The position numbers and the translations under genes were made by a program. Shown here one piece after another: positions 1-8,160 of a DNA stretch of 64,000 nucleotides (position 1 is the first letter of the stretch; each line of letters begins with the position of its first letter). The notes under the pieces were generated by a model. That model was not told the DNA's origin. It made no database searches and saw nothing but the letters and a program-made list of their open reading frames with translations. The DNA comes from JALYRV01 sp040902895 (GTDB taxonomy: Bacteria; Acidobacteriota; Vicinamibacteria; Vicinamibacterales; SCN-69-37), in contig JBBDWL010000078.1 in NCBI GenBank assembly GCA_040902895.1, positions 1 to 64,000 of the forward strand, written 5' to 3'.

Positions 1-34
1 GGCGCCACCGTTTCGGGCCCGTCCTGGTACTTGG

Positions 35-87
35 ACTTACTCGCCTTACTCGCCTCACTCGCCTTACTCGACTCACTCGACTTACTC
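35..87. repeat. 9-bp minisatellite, about six units
   Basis: Tandem units of the form ACTCGCCTT, ACTCGCCTC and ACTCGACTT run just upstream of a small coiled-coil gene. The same unit family (CTTACT followed by three variable bases) recurs at 53042-53092, in the opposite orientation and inside a coding region, and at 61147-61199. No function is known to me. Confidence 0.85.
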
Positions 88-90
88 CGA

Positions 91-110
91 GGACGATGCT
101 ACCGTCGTCC
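91..110. promoter_or_regulatory. variant of the dispersed GACGATG palindrome
   Basis: The imperfect inverted repeat GGACGATG-CTAC-CGTCGTCC sits 15 bases before the ATG of the coiled-coil gene at 126. It resembles the perfect palindromes at 17943, 19087 and 28099, and a near-identical variant lies at 9502. A role as operator is inferred only from its repeated position before similar genes. Confidence 0.5.
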
Positions 111-125
111 CCGCCCCGAAGATCC

Positions 126-413
126 ATGGCATCGCAACCGCTTGAATCCAGAGTAGATAATCTCGAGAACCGCGTGACGCAACTGGAAGAACAACTCGGT
201 CCTACTGACCCCTCGCAGCCGCAGGTTCTGCCACTTCGCGCCGAGCTGCGCGCTGAGTTGTCTGCAGTTCGAAGCGAGATCGCGGAGCAAGGAAAGGCGC
301 TTCGCGCGGAGATCTCCAAGCAGGGCATGTCGCTCGGCGCCAAGATCGACGCGCAGGGAACGCATATGCGGGTGCTGCACGAAGAGGTCCTGGCCCGCAA
401 GCGGAATCGCTAG
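126..413 (+). CDS. small coiled-coil protein, function unknown
   Basis: This is a soluble protein of about 95 residues made almost wholly of heptad-like helix. It begins with ESRVDNLENRVTQLEEQL and continues with repeated E-I-x-K/E-Q-G-x-x-L segments, with no signal peptide or membrane segment. I chose the ATG at 126 because an in-frame ATG at 96 lies inside the palindromic element. It belongs with the other small coiled-coil genes of this window (4780-5094, 19133-19405, 27136-28071), all of which have the GACGATG element upstream. The next gene starts one base after its stop, so the two may be co-transcribed. I recognise no named family. Confidence 0.7.
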   Translation: MASQPLESRVDNLENRVTQLEEQLGPTDPSQPQVLPLRAELRAELSAVRSEIAEQGKALRAEISKQGMSLGAKIDAQGTHMRVLHEEVLARKRNR

Positions 414-414
414 A

Positions 415-1017
415 ATGGCCGTCAACATGGCGAAGGCCGGGTTCTCGCCCGTTTTGTTCGGCCTGACTTTCGGGACTCTAATGGCTGCATTTGAGCCGTC
501 GGCGCAGTCCCGTCCTGACTTCTCAGGCCGATGGACGATGGATGCGCCCGCGCCGTCGCCGGCGCCGCCCGTGCAGCCGCCGGCCCAGGGCCGGCGCGGC
601 GGTGGTCCCGCAGTGCGCAGCGGCGATCTCGGCAGCGGGTGGGGATCGACGATCACTATTGCGCAGACCGAACGCGCGCTCACTGTCGAATACGCCTTCT
701 TCACGCGCGGCGACATGCAGCCGCCGCTGAAGTTCACGTTCGCGCTCGACGGCAGCGAATCGAAGAACACCGTGATGATGGGGCGCGGCTTTCAGGTGGA
801 GCGGTCGAAGCCCGCCTGGGAAGGGCAGACGCTCGTCATCACGACGCTGCACGACTTCAAGGATCCCGCGTCGGGCAAACCCGTCGCGTTCGAAGTGACG
901 CGCAGGCTCTCGCTCGAATCTCCCGACTCGCTCATGGTCGAAACCACGCGCGGCGGCGTGCTTGGCGGACCGCCGTCGACGACGCGCGTCGTCTATCGGC
1001 GCGCGGCGGGCGGGTAG
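415..1017 (+). CDS. secreted protein of unknown function, PDFSGRW type
   Basis: A 200-aa protein with a hydrophobic N-terminus ending near AFEPSAQS, consistent with a Sec signal and export. The mature part begins PDFSGRWTMD, a motif often seen at the start of small acidobacterial secreted proteins. A Pro/Ala/Gly-rich linker follows (residues about 44-70), then a beta-rich domain with phrases such as RGFQVERSKPAWEGQTLVI and SLMVETTRGG. The second half looks like a lipocalin-like or DUF-type barrel, but I cannot assign a family. Its ATG follows the upstream stop by one base. Confidence 0.7.
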   Translation: MAVNMAKAGFSPVLFGLTFGTLMAAFEPSAQSRPDFSGRWTMDAPAPSPAPPVQPPAQGRRGGGPAVRSGDLGSGWGSTITIAQTERALTVEYAFFTRGDMQPPLKFTFALDGSESKNTVMMGRGFQVERSKPAWEGQTLVITTLHDFKDPASGKPVAFEVTRRLSLESPDSLMVETTRGGVLGGPPSTTRVVYRRAAGG

Positions 1018-1048
1018 GCCGGGGCTTCTTGCCCCCCGAAGCCTCGGC

Positions 1049-1085
1049 GGTGCACCAGAAGACGATGGTGTTCTTCGTGATGCCG
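1049..1085 (-). pseudogene. arylsulfatase gene scrap
   Basis: On the minus strand this short piece reads GITKNTIVFWCT. It matches the GITKDTIVFWCT segment of the sulfatase at 3371-4738, with only two mismatches over 37 bases by eye (compare 3917-3953). No sulfatase reading frame surrounds it, so it looks like a small duplicated or relic fragment. Confidence 0.6.
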
Positions 1086-1122
1086 CCGGAGCGCGTGTCT
1101 CACGCGTGTCTTTCTCAGTAGA

Positions 1123-2412
1123 TCAGATATCCGGTCCGCCCCGCGCAGTCCCATCCTGCCGTCCTGCCGAGATTGATCGAGGACGAACGGTCGTTCTCGG
1201 CGTGAACGATTGCGCTCCCTCTTCGATCGCCGACAACTCAATGGCGAACCGGGGCACAAACGTGCGGTCCGTCACGCGCGCGCTCCGTATGCGATCGAGC
1301 CGGTAGCTTCGTGCCTGGCCTGTATCAACCCGGGAAGCCTTGAGCACAATGTGATCATCGCGCGTTCGTCGAAGCGAGTACGGCTCGATGGTGCGAACGC
1401 TGCGTTCGCCCTGCTCATTGATGTAGTCAAGGTCGACGCAGAGCCGATTGGCTCCGGCGAATCGGATCGTCTCTAAGGCGGATGAGCCTTCAACTCGCTG
1501 GAGCCGGAAGTATCCGACAGGCGGGCGAAGAATTCGTTCCCCTGATGCGACCGGAACCGACGGCGGGATCGCGAGAGGTGTGCCTTCCAGCCAGGTGAAG
1601 AACTCGGGCAAGACATCCCAGAAGCTGTCGAATGGAGGCAGTACCGGCAGCTGGTGTCCGAGCATGGCCTCCCAGTCGGCGGTGAGTTCGGCGGTGCTGC
1701 CCGACAGCGCGGCGAGCGTCGGCACCGGCGTCTTCTTGAACTCGCACTTTTGCCTCAGGACGTCCATCAATGTCGAGACTGCGGGCCTGAACTCCCCGTG
1801 ACGAAAGAGATTGATGACGTCGTACAGATCGCGCGGGCGTGTGCGTTCGCCGAGAGCGCGGACCTTCTCGGCGAAGAGTTCCTCGTACGCGTAGCATCTG
1901 GCGACGATGCCTTCGGCGGGCAGATCGCTGTAGGGATGCCCGACCGGGCGTTCGACGGCAGGCAGGACGAGGAGCTCGTCGGCCGTGAGATCCAGTTTGA
2001 TCCGGGGGATGCTGCGGGTCCGCTGTAACGGCCCGTTGTAGTAGACGCGGCCTTCGCAGCTCAGGCCGCCCCGAGGATTGGTGAACGTCTCGAAGCGAAG
2101 GCGGTCGGCGGGAACCGTTATGCCTGTTTCGTCATAGACCCAGGACGCGACATCCGTGAAAACGCGGGTCAGGAACGTAGCATCAAGGTGTGCTGCCTCC
2201 GCGAGAGTGAAGTCGAGATCCTCCGAAAAGCGGTAGGTCTCGAAGTAGCATTTCTTGAGACACGTTCCGCCTTTGAACGTCCAGGCATCGGCAAGCTCCG
2301 GATGGTGATAGATCCCGGCCAGGAGCCACCCGAGCACATAGTCTTTTTCGACGATCTGCGAATCGAGCGAAAGATCGGCCGCGACAGCGTGAATTTCAGT
2401 GGCGGGAATCAT
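1123..2412 (-). CDS. AbiEii-family nucleotidyltransferase toxin
   Basis: Toxin half of a type IV toxin-antitoxin/abortive-infection pair. The family adds nucleotides to RNA (for example tRNA 3' ends) and so arrests growth. Visible signatures are EKDYVLGWLL, the glycine motif FKGGTCLKK and the metal-binding RFSEDLDFTL near residues 20-65. These are followed by the usual REE-type helical C-terminal half with YAYEELFAEKVRALGER. I chose the ATG at 2412, which gives 429 aa; an upstream in-frame start at 2466 would run far into the antitoxin gene. It overlaps the end of the antitoxin gene by 17 bases, the usual coupled order antitoxin then toxin. All motifs are intact, unlike the second AbiE toxin at 7007. 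Confidence 0.9.
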   Translation of the reverse strand: MIPATEIHAVAADLSLDSQIVEKDYVLGWLLAGIYHHPELADAWTFKGGTCLKKCYFETYRFSEDLDFTLAEAAHLDATFLTRVFTDVASWVYDETGITVPADRLRFETFTNPRGGLSCEGRVYYNGPLQRTRSIPRIKLDLTADELLVLPAVERPVGHPYSDLPAEGIVARCYAYEELFAEKVRALGERTRPRDLYDVINLFRHGEFRPAVSTLMDVLRQKCEFKKTPVPTLAALSGSTAELTADWEAMLGHQLPVLPPFDSFWDVLPEFFTWLEGTPLAIPPSVPVASGERILRPPVGYFRLQRVEGSSALETIRFAGANRLCVDLDYINEQGERSVRTIEPYSLRRTRDDHIVLKASRVDTGQARSYRLDRIRSARVTDRTFVPRFAIELSAIEEGAQSFTPRTTVRPRSISAGRQDGTARGGPDI

Positions 2413-3226
2413 CGCGCCGTGCGTCTTTCCAGCTGGCCGGTATACGCAGGTGCCAGCGTCGTACAACGTGCGGCGCCGCCAGCGCTGGATCGAGCTTGGC
2501 GTAGCCTTTGGTCAGCCGGCGCAGGCATGCGTCCATGACCGCCGCGGGCGCGTCCGAGCGCTCGCCGAGAAATCCAAGCCGTTTGAACACGGCGCCGTTT
2601 CCCAGTCGATCGGCGTACTCAATGAGGCGCTTCGGGTCGGCGTCTTTTCGGCGGAAGTATGCCGCGATGCATTCGCTGATGTGACGTGCGCCGCCGCCCG
2701 CGCCTGGATCGTTCAGCATGTCGATGATGGTGCGGTGCACGTCTGAGACGTCGATCCTGACACTGCCGCGCCATAGCGGACGAGTACCGAAGAGCAACCG
2801 TCGATCGATGTGATGCACGGAAAACCGCGTGCCGTGGATGGTCTGCTTCGTCCGGCGCACCACCTGCGTCGTGTAAACGAAGACGGTACGAAACAGCTGT
2901 TCGGTCAGGTCCCAGTGGTGCGCGGCGCTGGCGCCGCCGACGTAGCCAAGCCCGAAAAGCTCGGGGACGAGCATCCATGCGTCTTCCACGGCGACGACGG
3001 CCTGCGACGAACCGAGCGGGACTGGCGCATAGGTGCCCCGCCGGACCCGCGCGAGCCAGCCCTGACGGGTCCAGCGGGCGAGCGTTTTGGCCGCGGTTCG
3101 ACGGTCGACGCCGAGCGCCGCTTGGGCACCGTCGACCGTCACGATGTCTCCGGAGCTCAGCACCGCGGAGAGCCTGTCACGGCGGGTAACGCTCCTGTTG
3201 AGCCGCTTGGTCGTATCGATCTGCAT
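2396..3226 (-). CDS. AbiEi-family antitoxin
   Basis: A 276-aa antitoxin and probable autorepressor. Residues about 10-70 form a winged-helix region (RDRLSAVLSSGDIVTVDGAQAALGV and RGTYAPV, both written here only in part). The larger AbiEi C-terminal domain follows, with FGLGYVGGASAAHHW and FSVHHIDRRLLFGT. In the family the N-terminal domain binds inverted repeats in its own promoter and the C-terminal domain is needed for antitoxicity. I chose ATG 3226 rather than 3313 because the upstream stretch is AT-rich, promoter-like DNA. It lies directly before, and overlaps, the AbiEii toxin gene. Confidence 0.88.
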   Translation of the reverse strand: MQIDTTKRLNRSVTRRDRLSAVLSSGDIVTVDGAQAALGVDRRTAAKTLARWTRQGWLARVRRGTYAPVPLGSSQAVVAVEDAWMLVPELFGLGYVGGASAAHHWDLTEQLFRTVFVYTTQVVRRTKQTIHGTRFSVHHIDRRLLFGTRPLWRGSVRIDVSDVHRTIIDMLNDPGAGGGARHISECIAAYFRRKDADPKRLIEYADRLGNGAVFKRLGFLGERSDAPAAVMDACLRRLTKGYAKLDPALAAPHVVRRWHLRIPASWKDARRDDSRH

Positions 3227-3231
3227 AAAAG

Positions 3232-3243
3232 ACCTAATAAGGT
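3232..3243 (-). promoter_or_regulatory. possible AbiEi operator/promoter region
   Basis: ACCT-AATA-AGGT lies six bases before the antitoxin start, within a locally AT-rich stretch unlike its surroundings. AbiEi proteins are known to bind inverted repeats at their own promoters. The arms here are only four bases, so this is a weak candidate. Confidence 0.3.
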
Positions 3244-3370
3244 GAATAACTGCACTCGTAATATACCATAGGGACGAGCTCGCGATTCTTGAGATCACGG
3301 GATGTGATGTCAAGTGCCCGAGGGAGGGCCGGCCCGCGTCGTCTACCGGCGGATCGGCGGCGCGTAAGGG

Positions 3371-4738
3371 TCAGCCGGCGTTGGGAGGCACGTGCGGATA
3401 CCGCTTCGTCGACTCCTGGAACTCCGCGACGATCCTGTCCATCACGCTTTTCGCCCACGGATTCGCGTCCTTCACGTCTGATTCTTCGCGCGGGTCCGAC
3501 AGCAGGTGAAACAGCCGCGTGTCGAGCGGCCGGGCGCCGGCCTCGGGCTGGAACAGATAGTGGAACTTCCAGTCGTGCCATTTCACCGCATACACCTGCG
3601 GCGAGTTCTGCGAGCCAGCGTGCAGGATGGCGCTGTCGCGGTTCGATTTCGTCTGCTTCCCGTCGAGCAGCGGCAGCTGGTTCACGCCGTCGATCGCGCG
3701 GTCTTTCGGCACGATGTCGCGGCCGATGGCCGCGGCGAGTGTCGGCAGCAGATCCACCTGGTGCACCAGCGCGTTCGATGAGCGTCCCGCGGGGATCCGT
3801 CCCGGCCAGCGGACGATGCAGGGTGTGCGGATGCCGCCTTCCATCACCGTGTTGTAGAAGCCGCTCCAGGGCCCGGGCGACCCGCGCCACGGGCGGCGCT
3901 GTTCGGCGCCGTTGTCGGTGCACCAGAAGACGATGGTGTCTTTCGTGATGCCGAGCCGATCGATCGCGTCGAGGACGAGTCCCACGTTGTGGTCCACGTC
4001 GGCCATCGCGTCGCCGATGTCGCCCGCGGCGGTCTTGCCGGCGAAGTCGTGATGCGCGAGCGTGGGGAAGTGGATCTGCGTCATCGGGTAGAACATGAAG
4101 AACGGCTTGCGCGCGCGGACGTTGCGTTCCATGAATGCGATGCCGCGCTCGGCCGACTCGCGGTCGATGGTGCGGCGCGTCTCCATGTCGAACGGCTTGA
4201 CATTGCGCGTGGGCGCTTCGGTGCTGCCTTCCCAGATGAACGAGGAGTTCGGCGTCTGCGTCCCCTGCGCGATGCCGGTCTGCGCTTCGTTGCTCGTGCG
4301 CGGGATGCCGTAGTACTCGTCGAACCCCTGATGCGTCGGTTCTCGTTTTCCCCCGGGCGCGTTGCCGCCGAGATGCCACTTGCCGAACAGTCCCGTCGCG
4401 TAGCCGACGCCTTTGAGCAGCTCGGCGAGCGTGAGCTCCCACAGCGTGATGCCGGCGCCCTGCGTCGCGCCCGTGCGAATCGCGTAGCGTCCCGTCATCA
4501 GCGCGGCGCGCGACACCGTGCACGAATACTCCTAAGCCTCCATCTTGTCGAGCCGCGGCGTGATGTCGCCGCGCACGCTTCCGTACGCGCCGACTTCGCC
4601 CCATCCGAGATTGTCGGGAAAGATGAGGACGATGTTGGGCATCGTCGCGGCGCGCTGGTCGTCGAGGATGGGCGCGGGCGCCGGCGTGCCGGTCGTCGTC
4701 AGCGCGAGGGCGAGCAGGGCGGCAAGAAGCTTGGCCAT
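3371..4738 (-). pseudogene. arylsulfatase with in-frame amber stop
   Basis: A sulfatase of the alkaline-phosphatase fold with an N-terminal signal peptide (KLLAALLALALTTTG), then IVLIFPDNLGWGEVGAYGS, CTVSRAALMTGR, GLFGKWHLGG and TIVFWCTDNGAE. The frame is continuous except for one TAG at about 4529-4531, between DKMEA and EYSCTVSR. Compared with relatives, about ten codons seem to be missing there as well. The formylglycine motif normally reads C-x-P-S-R; here it is C-T-V-S-R, which may be a subfamily trait or may block maturation. Downstream of the stop the reading frame is clean to the end (381 codons), which suggests a recent lesion, a sequencing error or readthrough. Confidence 0.8.
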
Positions 4739-4779
4739 GGAGGGGGATAATACTCCGGTGCCGCTTGTCCGCCTTTGGG

Positions 4780-5094
4780 CTAACGGCGCAACTGGCCGTC
4801 GATGAACTGATCAAGCTTGCGCTCGACGCGACCGATCTCGGCTTTCAGAGTCGTCTGCGTCTTCTCGAGCCCCGTGTCGATGTAACTGCGCAACTCAGTG
4901 AAATGCGCCGGGATGTCGCGCAGCTGGTCATCAATCGAATCGAAGCGACCGTCGTGCGCGTCGAGCCGCCCGTCGATGCCGTCGAGCCGTCCGTCGATGC
5001 CATCGAGTCGTCGCCCGACGCCGGCAAAGCCTTCGGTCATCGTTTCTGCGAGAGATTCGATCCTCGCGGTCAGCACTTCGAGTGGTTCAGCCAT
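4780..5094 (-). CDS. small coiled-coil protein with RLDGIDG repeats
   Basis: A 104-aa soluble protein that is all coiled coil. It begins LTARIESLAETMTEGF, continues with four or five seven-residue repeats of the type RLDGIDG/RLDAHDG (residues about 28-58) and ends in a helical tail with ERKLDQFIDGQ. No membrane segment. The start at 5094 lies 20 bases downstream of a half copy of the GACGACGATG element, as for its three relatives in this window. Function is unknown; such proteins resemble the stalk part of oligomeric adaptors. Confidence 0.75.
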   Translation of the reverse strand: MAEPLEVLTARIESLAETMTEGFAGVGRRLDGIDGRLDGIDGRLDAHDGRFDSIDDQLRDIPAHFTELRSYIDTGLEKTQTTLKAEIGRVERKLDQFIDGQLRR

Positions 5095-5113
5095 CGCCAG
5101 CCCTCCATAAGCC

Positions 5114-5126
5114 TACCATCGTCGTC
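5114..5126 (-). promoter_or_regulatory. half copy of the GACGACGATG palindrome
   Basis: On the minus strand GACGACGATGGTA stands 20 bases before the ATG of the coiled-coil gene. One arm matches the perfect palindromes at 17943, 19087 and 28099; the other arm is lost. The rest of 5127-5306 shows no feature I can support. Confidence 0.4.
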
Positions 5127-5306
5127 TCGCAAGCGGCGTGCCCTGAAGTGAGCGTGCGAAGTTCGGCGCGATTCCGATCGTCCGCGCTTTGCGCGTTGCA
5201 GAATCTGCTGCTTGCCCTATTCACGCGGTAGACGTTTTTCCGTACGAATCTGTCTTGCGCGCTTTGAGCGACGCTGCCATCGTCTTCGGCGAAGTGGAGG
5301 ACGGTG

Positions 5307-5675
5307 ATGAGAAAGTCACGCGCGGAGAAGAAGTCGGCGAAGGCGTTGCGTGCAGCGGACGTGCTGCCCGGTGTGTTGCTCTTCGAGATTGACCGGCGGA
5401 AGCTGAGGACGGTGCTGGGCCGGCGCGTGGTGCGGCGTCGGGCGCTGGCTGACGGTCAGCGGCGGGTGCTGGAGCGTCTCATCAAGAAGAGCGGCACGGT
5501 CGACATCAACGAGCTCACGCGCGAGCGTCTCGAACGCAGCATCCGCGTGCACGAAGAGGTCGCGGAGTTCCTCACGTTCGCCGGAGAGCACCTGGTGGGC
5601 CGTCGCGGAAAGCAGCGGCTCACTGCTTCCGAGTTGCAGGTGCTCGACCTGATGCCGCGGCAGACATTCGACTGA
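5307..5675 (+). CDS. small basic protein of unknown function
   Basis: A 122-aa, strongly basic, helical protein (Lys/Arg-rich N-terminus, then RVLERLIKKSGTVDINELT and RSIRVHEEVAEFLTFAGEH). No signal peptide, Cys cluster or known motif. The ATG at 5307 is immediately preceded by an in-frame GTG. It sits between two relic regions in the accessory island. I do not recognise it; codon use and length make it a plausible real gene, but it could also be a remnant of something larger. Confidence 0.5.
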   Translation: MRKSRAEKKSAKALRAADVLPGVLLFEIDRRKLRTVLGRRVVRRRALADGQRRVLERLIKKSGTVDINELTRERLERSIRVHEEVAEFLTFAGEHLVGRRGKQRLTASELQVLDLMPRQTFD

Positions 5676-5683
5676 CGCGGGAG

Positions 5684-6300
5684 GTGCGTCGGGACATGCA
5701 CTGGATTCGCGGCGATGGTGGCCTGTGTGGCAGCGCTGTTGATCTGGCGCGCTGGGCGCGCCTGCTGCATACCGGCCGTGTCGTCTCGTCTGCGTCCTAT
5801 GCCGCGATGATTGCGCCGACGCCGGTGTCGTCGAGCGGGGCCGCGGACCACGGCTTCGGTCTGTCGCTCATCGAGCCCGACGCTCGCCGCAAGATCGCGC
5901 ACGGCGGCGCCATGCTCGGCTACTCCGCCATGGCCGCGTGGTATCCGGACGATGAGCTGACGGTTGTCGTCTTGACCAATCGCGGCGATGCCGGACCCGA
6001 TGCGATCGAGCGCCGCCTCGCGCGCCGCGTGCTGCGCCTGCCCGAGTCCGTGCGCGCCCCGTCGCGTTGTCCCTCGCCGAGCGCGCGCGCATTCGCGGCA
6101 CGTACGACATCAGCGTCTTCGACGTCGTCATTGCCGATCGCGATGGCGACCTCTGGATCGAGTCACCGCGTCATGGGCCCACCATGACGCTCGCGCACGT
6201 TGGGAACGGCCGCTTCATCGGCGCCGACGCGCCGGATTCGATCGAGGTCGTGTTCGATGAACGGCATCCGCCTGATGATGGGCGCGATGCATTGGGATAG
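5684..6300 (+). pseudogene. C-terminal remnant of a serine beta-lactamase-like hydrolase
   Basis: The reading frame shows the tail of a class C beta-lactamase/esterase-type serine hydrolase. It has GGLCGSAVDLARWARLLHTG, then DHGFGLSL, the HGG triad-region motif in HGGAMLGYSA, and YPDDELTVVVLTNR. The catalytic SxxK and YxN part is absent. Near 6050-6060 the frame shifts: the family-like continuation LSLAERARIRGTYDISVFD is in the next frame and runs to 6300. Loss of the N-terminal half plus a frameshift makes it non-functional. Confidence 0.7.
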
Positions 6301-6353
6301 GTTTAGGTAAAGGACGCAGACCTACGTCCTCATGCACAAGCTCGGCCCTTTCA

Positions 6354-6386
6354 TTTGAAGCAAATTTGTGTCATTTTTGCTTCAAA
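6354..6386 (+). promoter_or_regulatory. perfect inverted repeat, likely antitoxin operator
   Basis: TTTGAAGCAAA and TTTGCTTCAAA are perfect 11-bp reverse complements separated by 11 bases, ending six bases before the ATG of the antitoxin at 6393. The AT-rich arms stand out from the GC-rich surroundings. AbiEi-type antitoxins repress their own operons by binding such repeats. Confidence 0.7.
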
Positions 6387-6392
6387 CCCAAG

Positions 6393-7004
6393 ATGCCAAA
6401 AAGACAGCAATCTCTTGAAAAGGCGATACTTGACAGGGTTCATGGTCACAGGAGGGGCTGGGTCTTCACTCCCAGCCATTTTCTCGACTTGGCCACCCGT
6501 AGAGCTACTGCCTCAGCCCTGAAACGGCAGACTGATGCCGGGCACTTTCGGCAGCTGGCGCGCGGCCTGTACGACTACCCGAAACGGCATCCCAAGCTCG
6601 GCGTCCTGACTCCGACCCCCGATGAGGTGGCGAGGGCCTTGGCTGGTCGAGACCAAGTGCGTTTGCAGCCTTCGGGCGCCTATGCAGCGAATCTGCTTGG
6701 TTTGTCCGACCAGGTTCCGGCAAAGATCGTTTTCCTCACTGATGGCACGAGCCGACTCGTTCGGCTCGGCTCCGTCACCGTGCAGCTTCGGCGGACGACG
6801 CCGCGCAACGTGGCAGCGGCCGGTCGTCTTTCGGGGTTGGTCATTCAGGCTTTCAGACACTTGGGCCCAAAGCACATTACGCGCGAACGTATTGATCATC
6901 TGAAGAGAACTCTACCGGTTGCCGAGCGGCATTCGCTCATCAAGGACATCAAGTTGTCCCCGGTTTGGATGCACGAGTTCCTTCGCGAGTTGGCGGAGGC
7001 CTGA
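6393..7004 (+). CDS. DUF6088/AbiEi-like antitoxin
   Basis: A 203-aa protein. It has an N-terminal winged-helix (LEKAILDRVHGHRRGWVFTP, ASALKRQTDAGHFRQLARGLYDYPK), where the RGLYDYP turn marks the wing. The DUF6088/AbiEi-like domain follows with LQPSGAYAANLLGLSDQVPAK and FLTDGTSRLVRLG. I chose ATG 6393; an in-frame TTG at 6366 lies between the arms of the operator-like repeat. The toxin GTG at 7007 follows the stop by two bases. The antitoxin frame is intact although the toxin is broken, so it may persist as an orphan repressor or anti-addiction gene. Confidence 0.82.
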   Translation: MPKRQQSLEKAILDRVHGHRRGWVFTPSHFLDLATRRATASALKRQTDAGHFRQLARGLYDYPKRHPKLGVLTPTPDEVARALAGRDQVRLQPSGAYAANLLGLSDQVPAKIVFLTDGTSRLVRLGSVTVQLRRTTPRNVAAAGRLSGLVIQAFRHLGPKHITRERIDHLKRTLPVAERHSLIKDIKLSPVWMHEFLRELAEA

Positions 7005-7006
7005 CC

Positions 7007-8027
7007 GTGAAGTTGCGCTTTCTGCAACTTCCTCCCGACGAGCGGAGGACCTACTTTGAGGAAGCGGCCGCTCGGAAGGGGATCTCGGTGGTCATGCTCG
7101 AGAAGGACTTCTGGGTCTCTTGGCTCCTCGGTGTGCTGTTCGACGCCAGCTTTCGCGATGTGCTCGTCTTCAAAGGCGGCACCTCTCTCGAAGGTTTTTG
7201 GCGTGATCGACCGGTTCTCTGAGGACATCGACCTGTCGTTGGCTCCTGCGTTCCTTGGCATCAGCGAGCCTGATCTGACGACGAGCTTGAGCAAGACTCA
7301 AGGGACCAAGTGGATGAAGAAGGCAGAGACCGCGTGCATTCAAGTCGTGCGCGATTCGCTGGCGCCGGAACTCGAGCAGACGATCGTGGCCTCGCTCGGC
7401 CCGCGTCCTGAACCGTGGCTCGGCTTCGCCGTCGATGCCGGCACGGGCTCTCCCGTCGTGTCTTTTCGCTATCCCACGTCGCAGCCTGTTGGTTTCGACT
7501 ACCTGAAGCGCGCGGTGAAACTTGAATTCGGCTCGCTGAGCGACCAACGGCCCATCGAACGCCAACCTGTCCGCCCATGGATCGCCGATGTACTTCCCGA
7601 GGCGTTTGGCGACTGGCAATGCAGCGTTGTCGCTCTCGACGCTCAACGGACGTTTTGGGAGAAGGCGACAATTCTGCATAGCGAGCACCATCGTCCCGCA
7701 GACTCGCCCATGCCCGATCGCTTTTCGCGTCACTACGCCGATACCGCGGCTCTTGCGCGACATCCCGCCGTGGCTGCGGCCATCTCACGGGACGACCTGC
7801 GGGGCCGCGTCGTTGCCTGGAAGAGCCGCTTCTTCGGAAGTGCCTGGGCCCGCTACGATCTCGCGCGCGCCCCTACCTTCAAACTTGTCCCATCCGGAGA
7901 GCGCGAGAAGGCGCTCAGGGACGACTACAAGGCCATGCGCGACATGTACCTCGGTGAGCCCCTCCCGTTCGATGACGTCATGGCCACGCTGCTAGAGACA
8001 GAGGCGCAGGTCAATTCAGTGTTCTAG
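7007..8027 (+). pseudogene. AbiEii-family nucleotidyltransferase toxin, frameshifted
   Basis: From the GTG at 7007 the frame reads LQLPPDERRTYFEEAA, VVMLEKDFWVSWLLGVLF and VFKGGTSL. It then breaks inside the TCTCTC tract at 7183-7190; the expected SKVFGVIDRFSEDIDLSL continues in the neighbouring frame through to 8027. Adding back one base in the tract would restore one 340-codon toxin with both the GG and the SEDID motifs. The break falls between these two catalytic motifs, so the product as written should be dead. A homopolymer-like assembly error or phase variation at the dinucleotide tract are alternatives. Confidence 0.82.
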
Positions 8028-8160
8028 GAGGATGACGATGCAGGGCTGGAACGCGCCGACGGACTCATCGTCGAGGCCGGCTCCATGCTCGAGAGCGCGT
8101 GGCGCAGGGTGTGTGGTTCAGCAGGCTCGATTTGCGGGCGGCACCAGTAGGCCGATATGG

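Noticed and set aside
3234..4814. 526-codon minus-strand frame over the sulfatase
   Set aside because: It is the shadow of the sulfatase in another frame: composition is Arg/His/Ala-rich with no motif, and the sulfatase motifs sit in the other frame.
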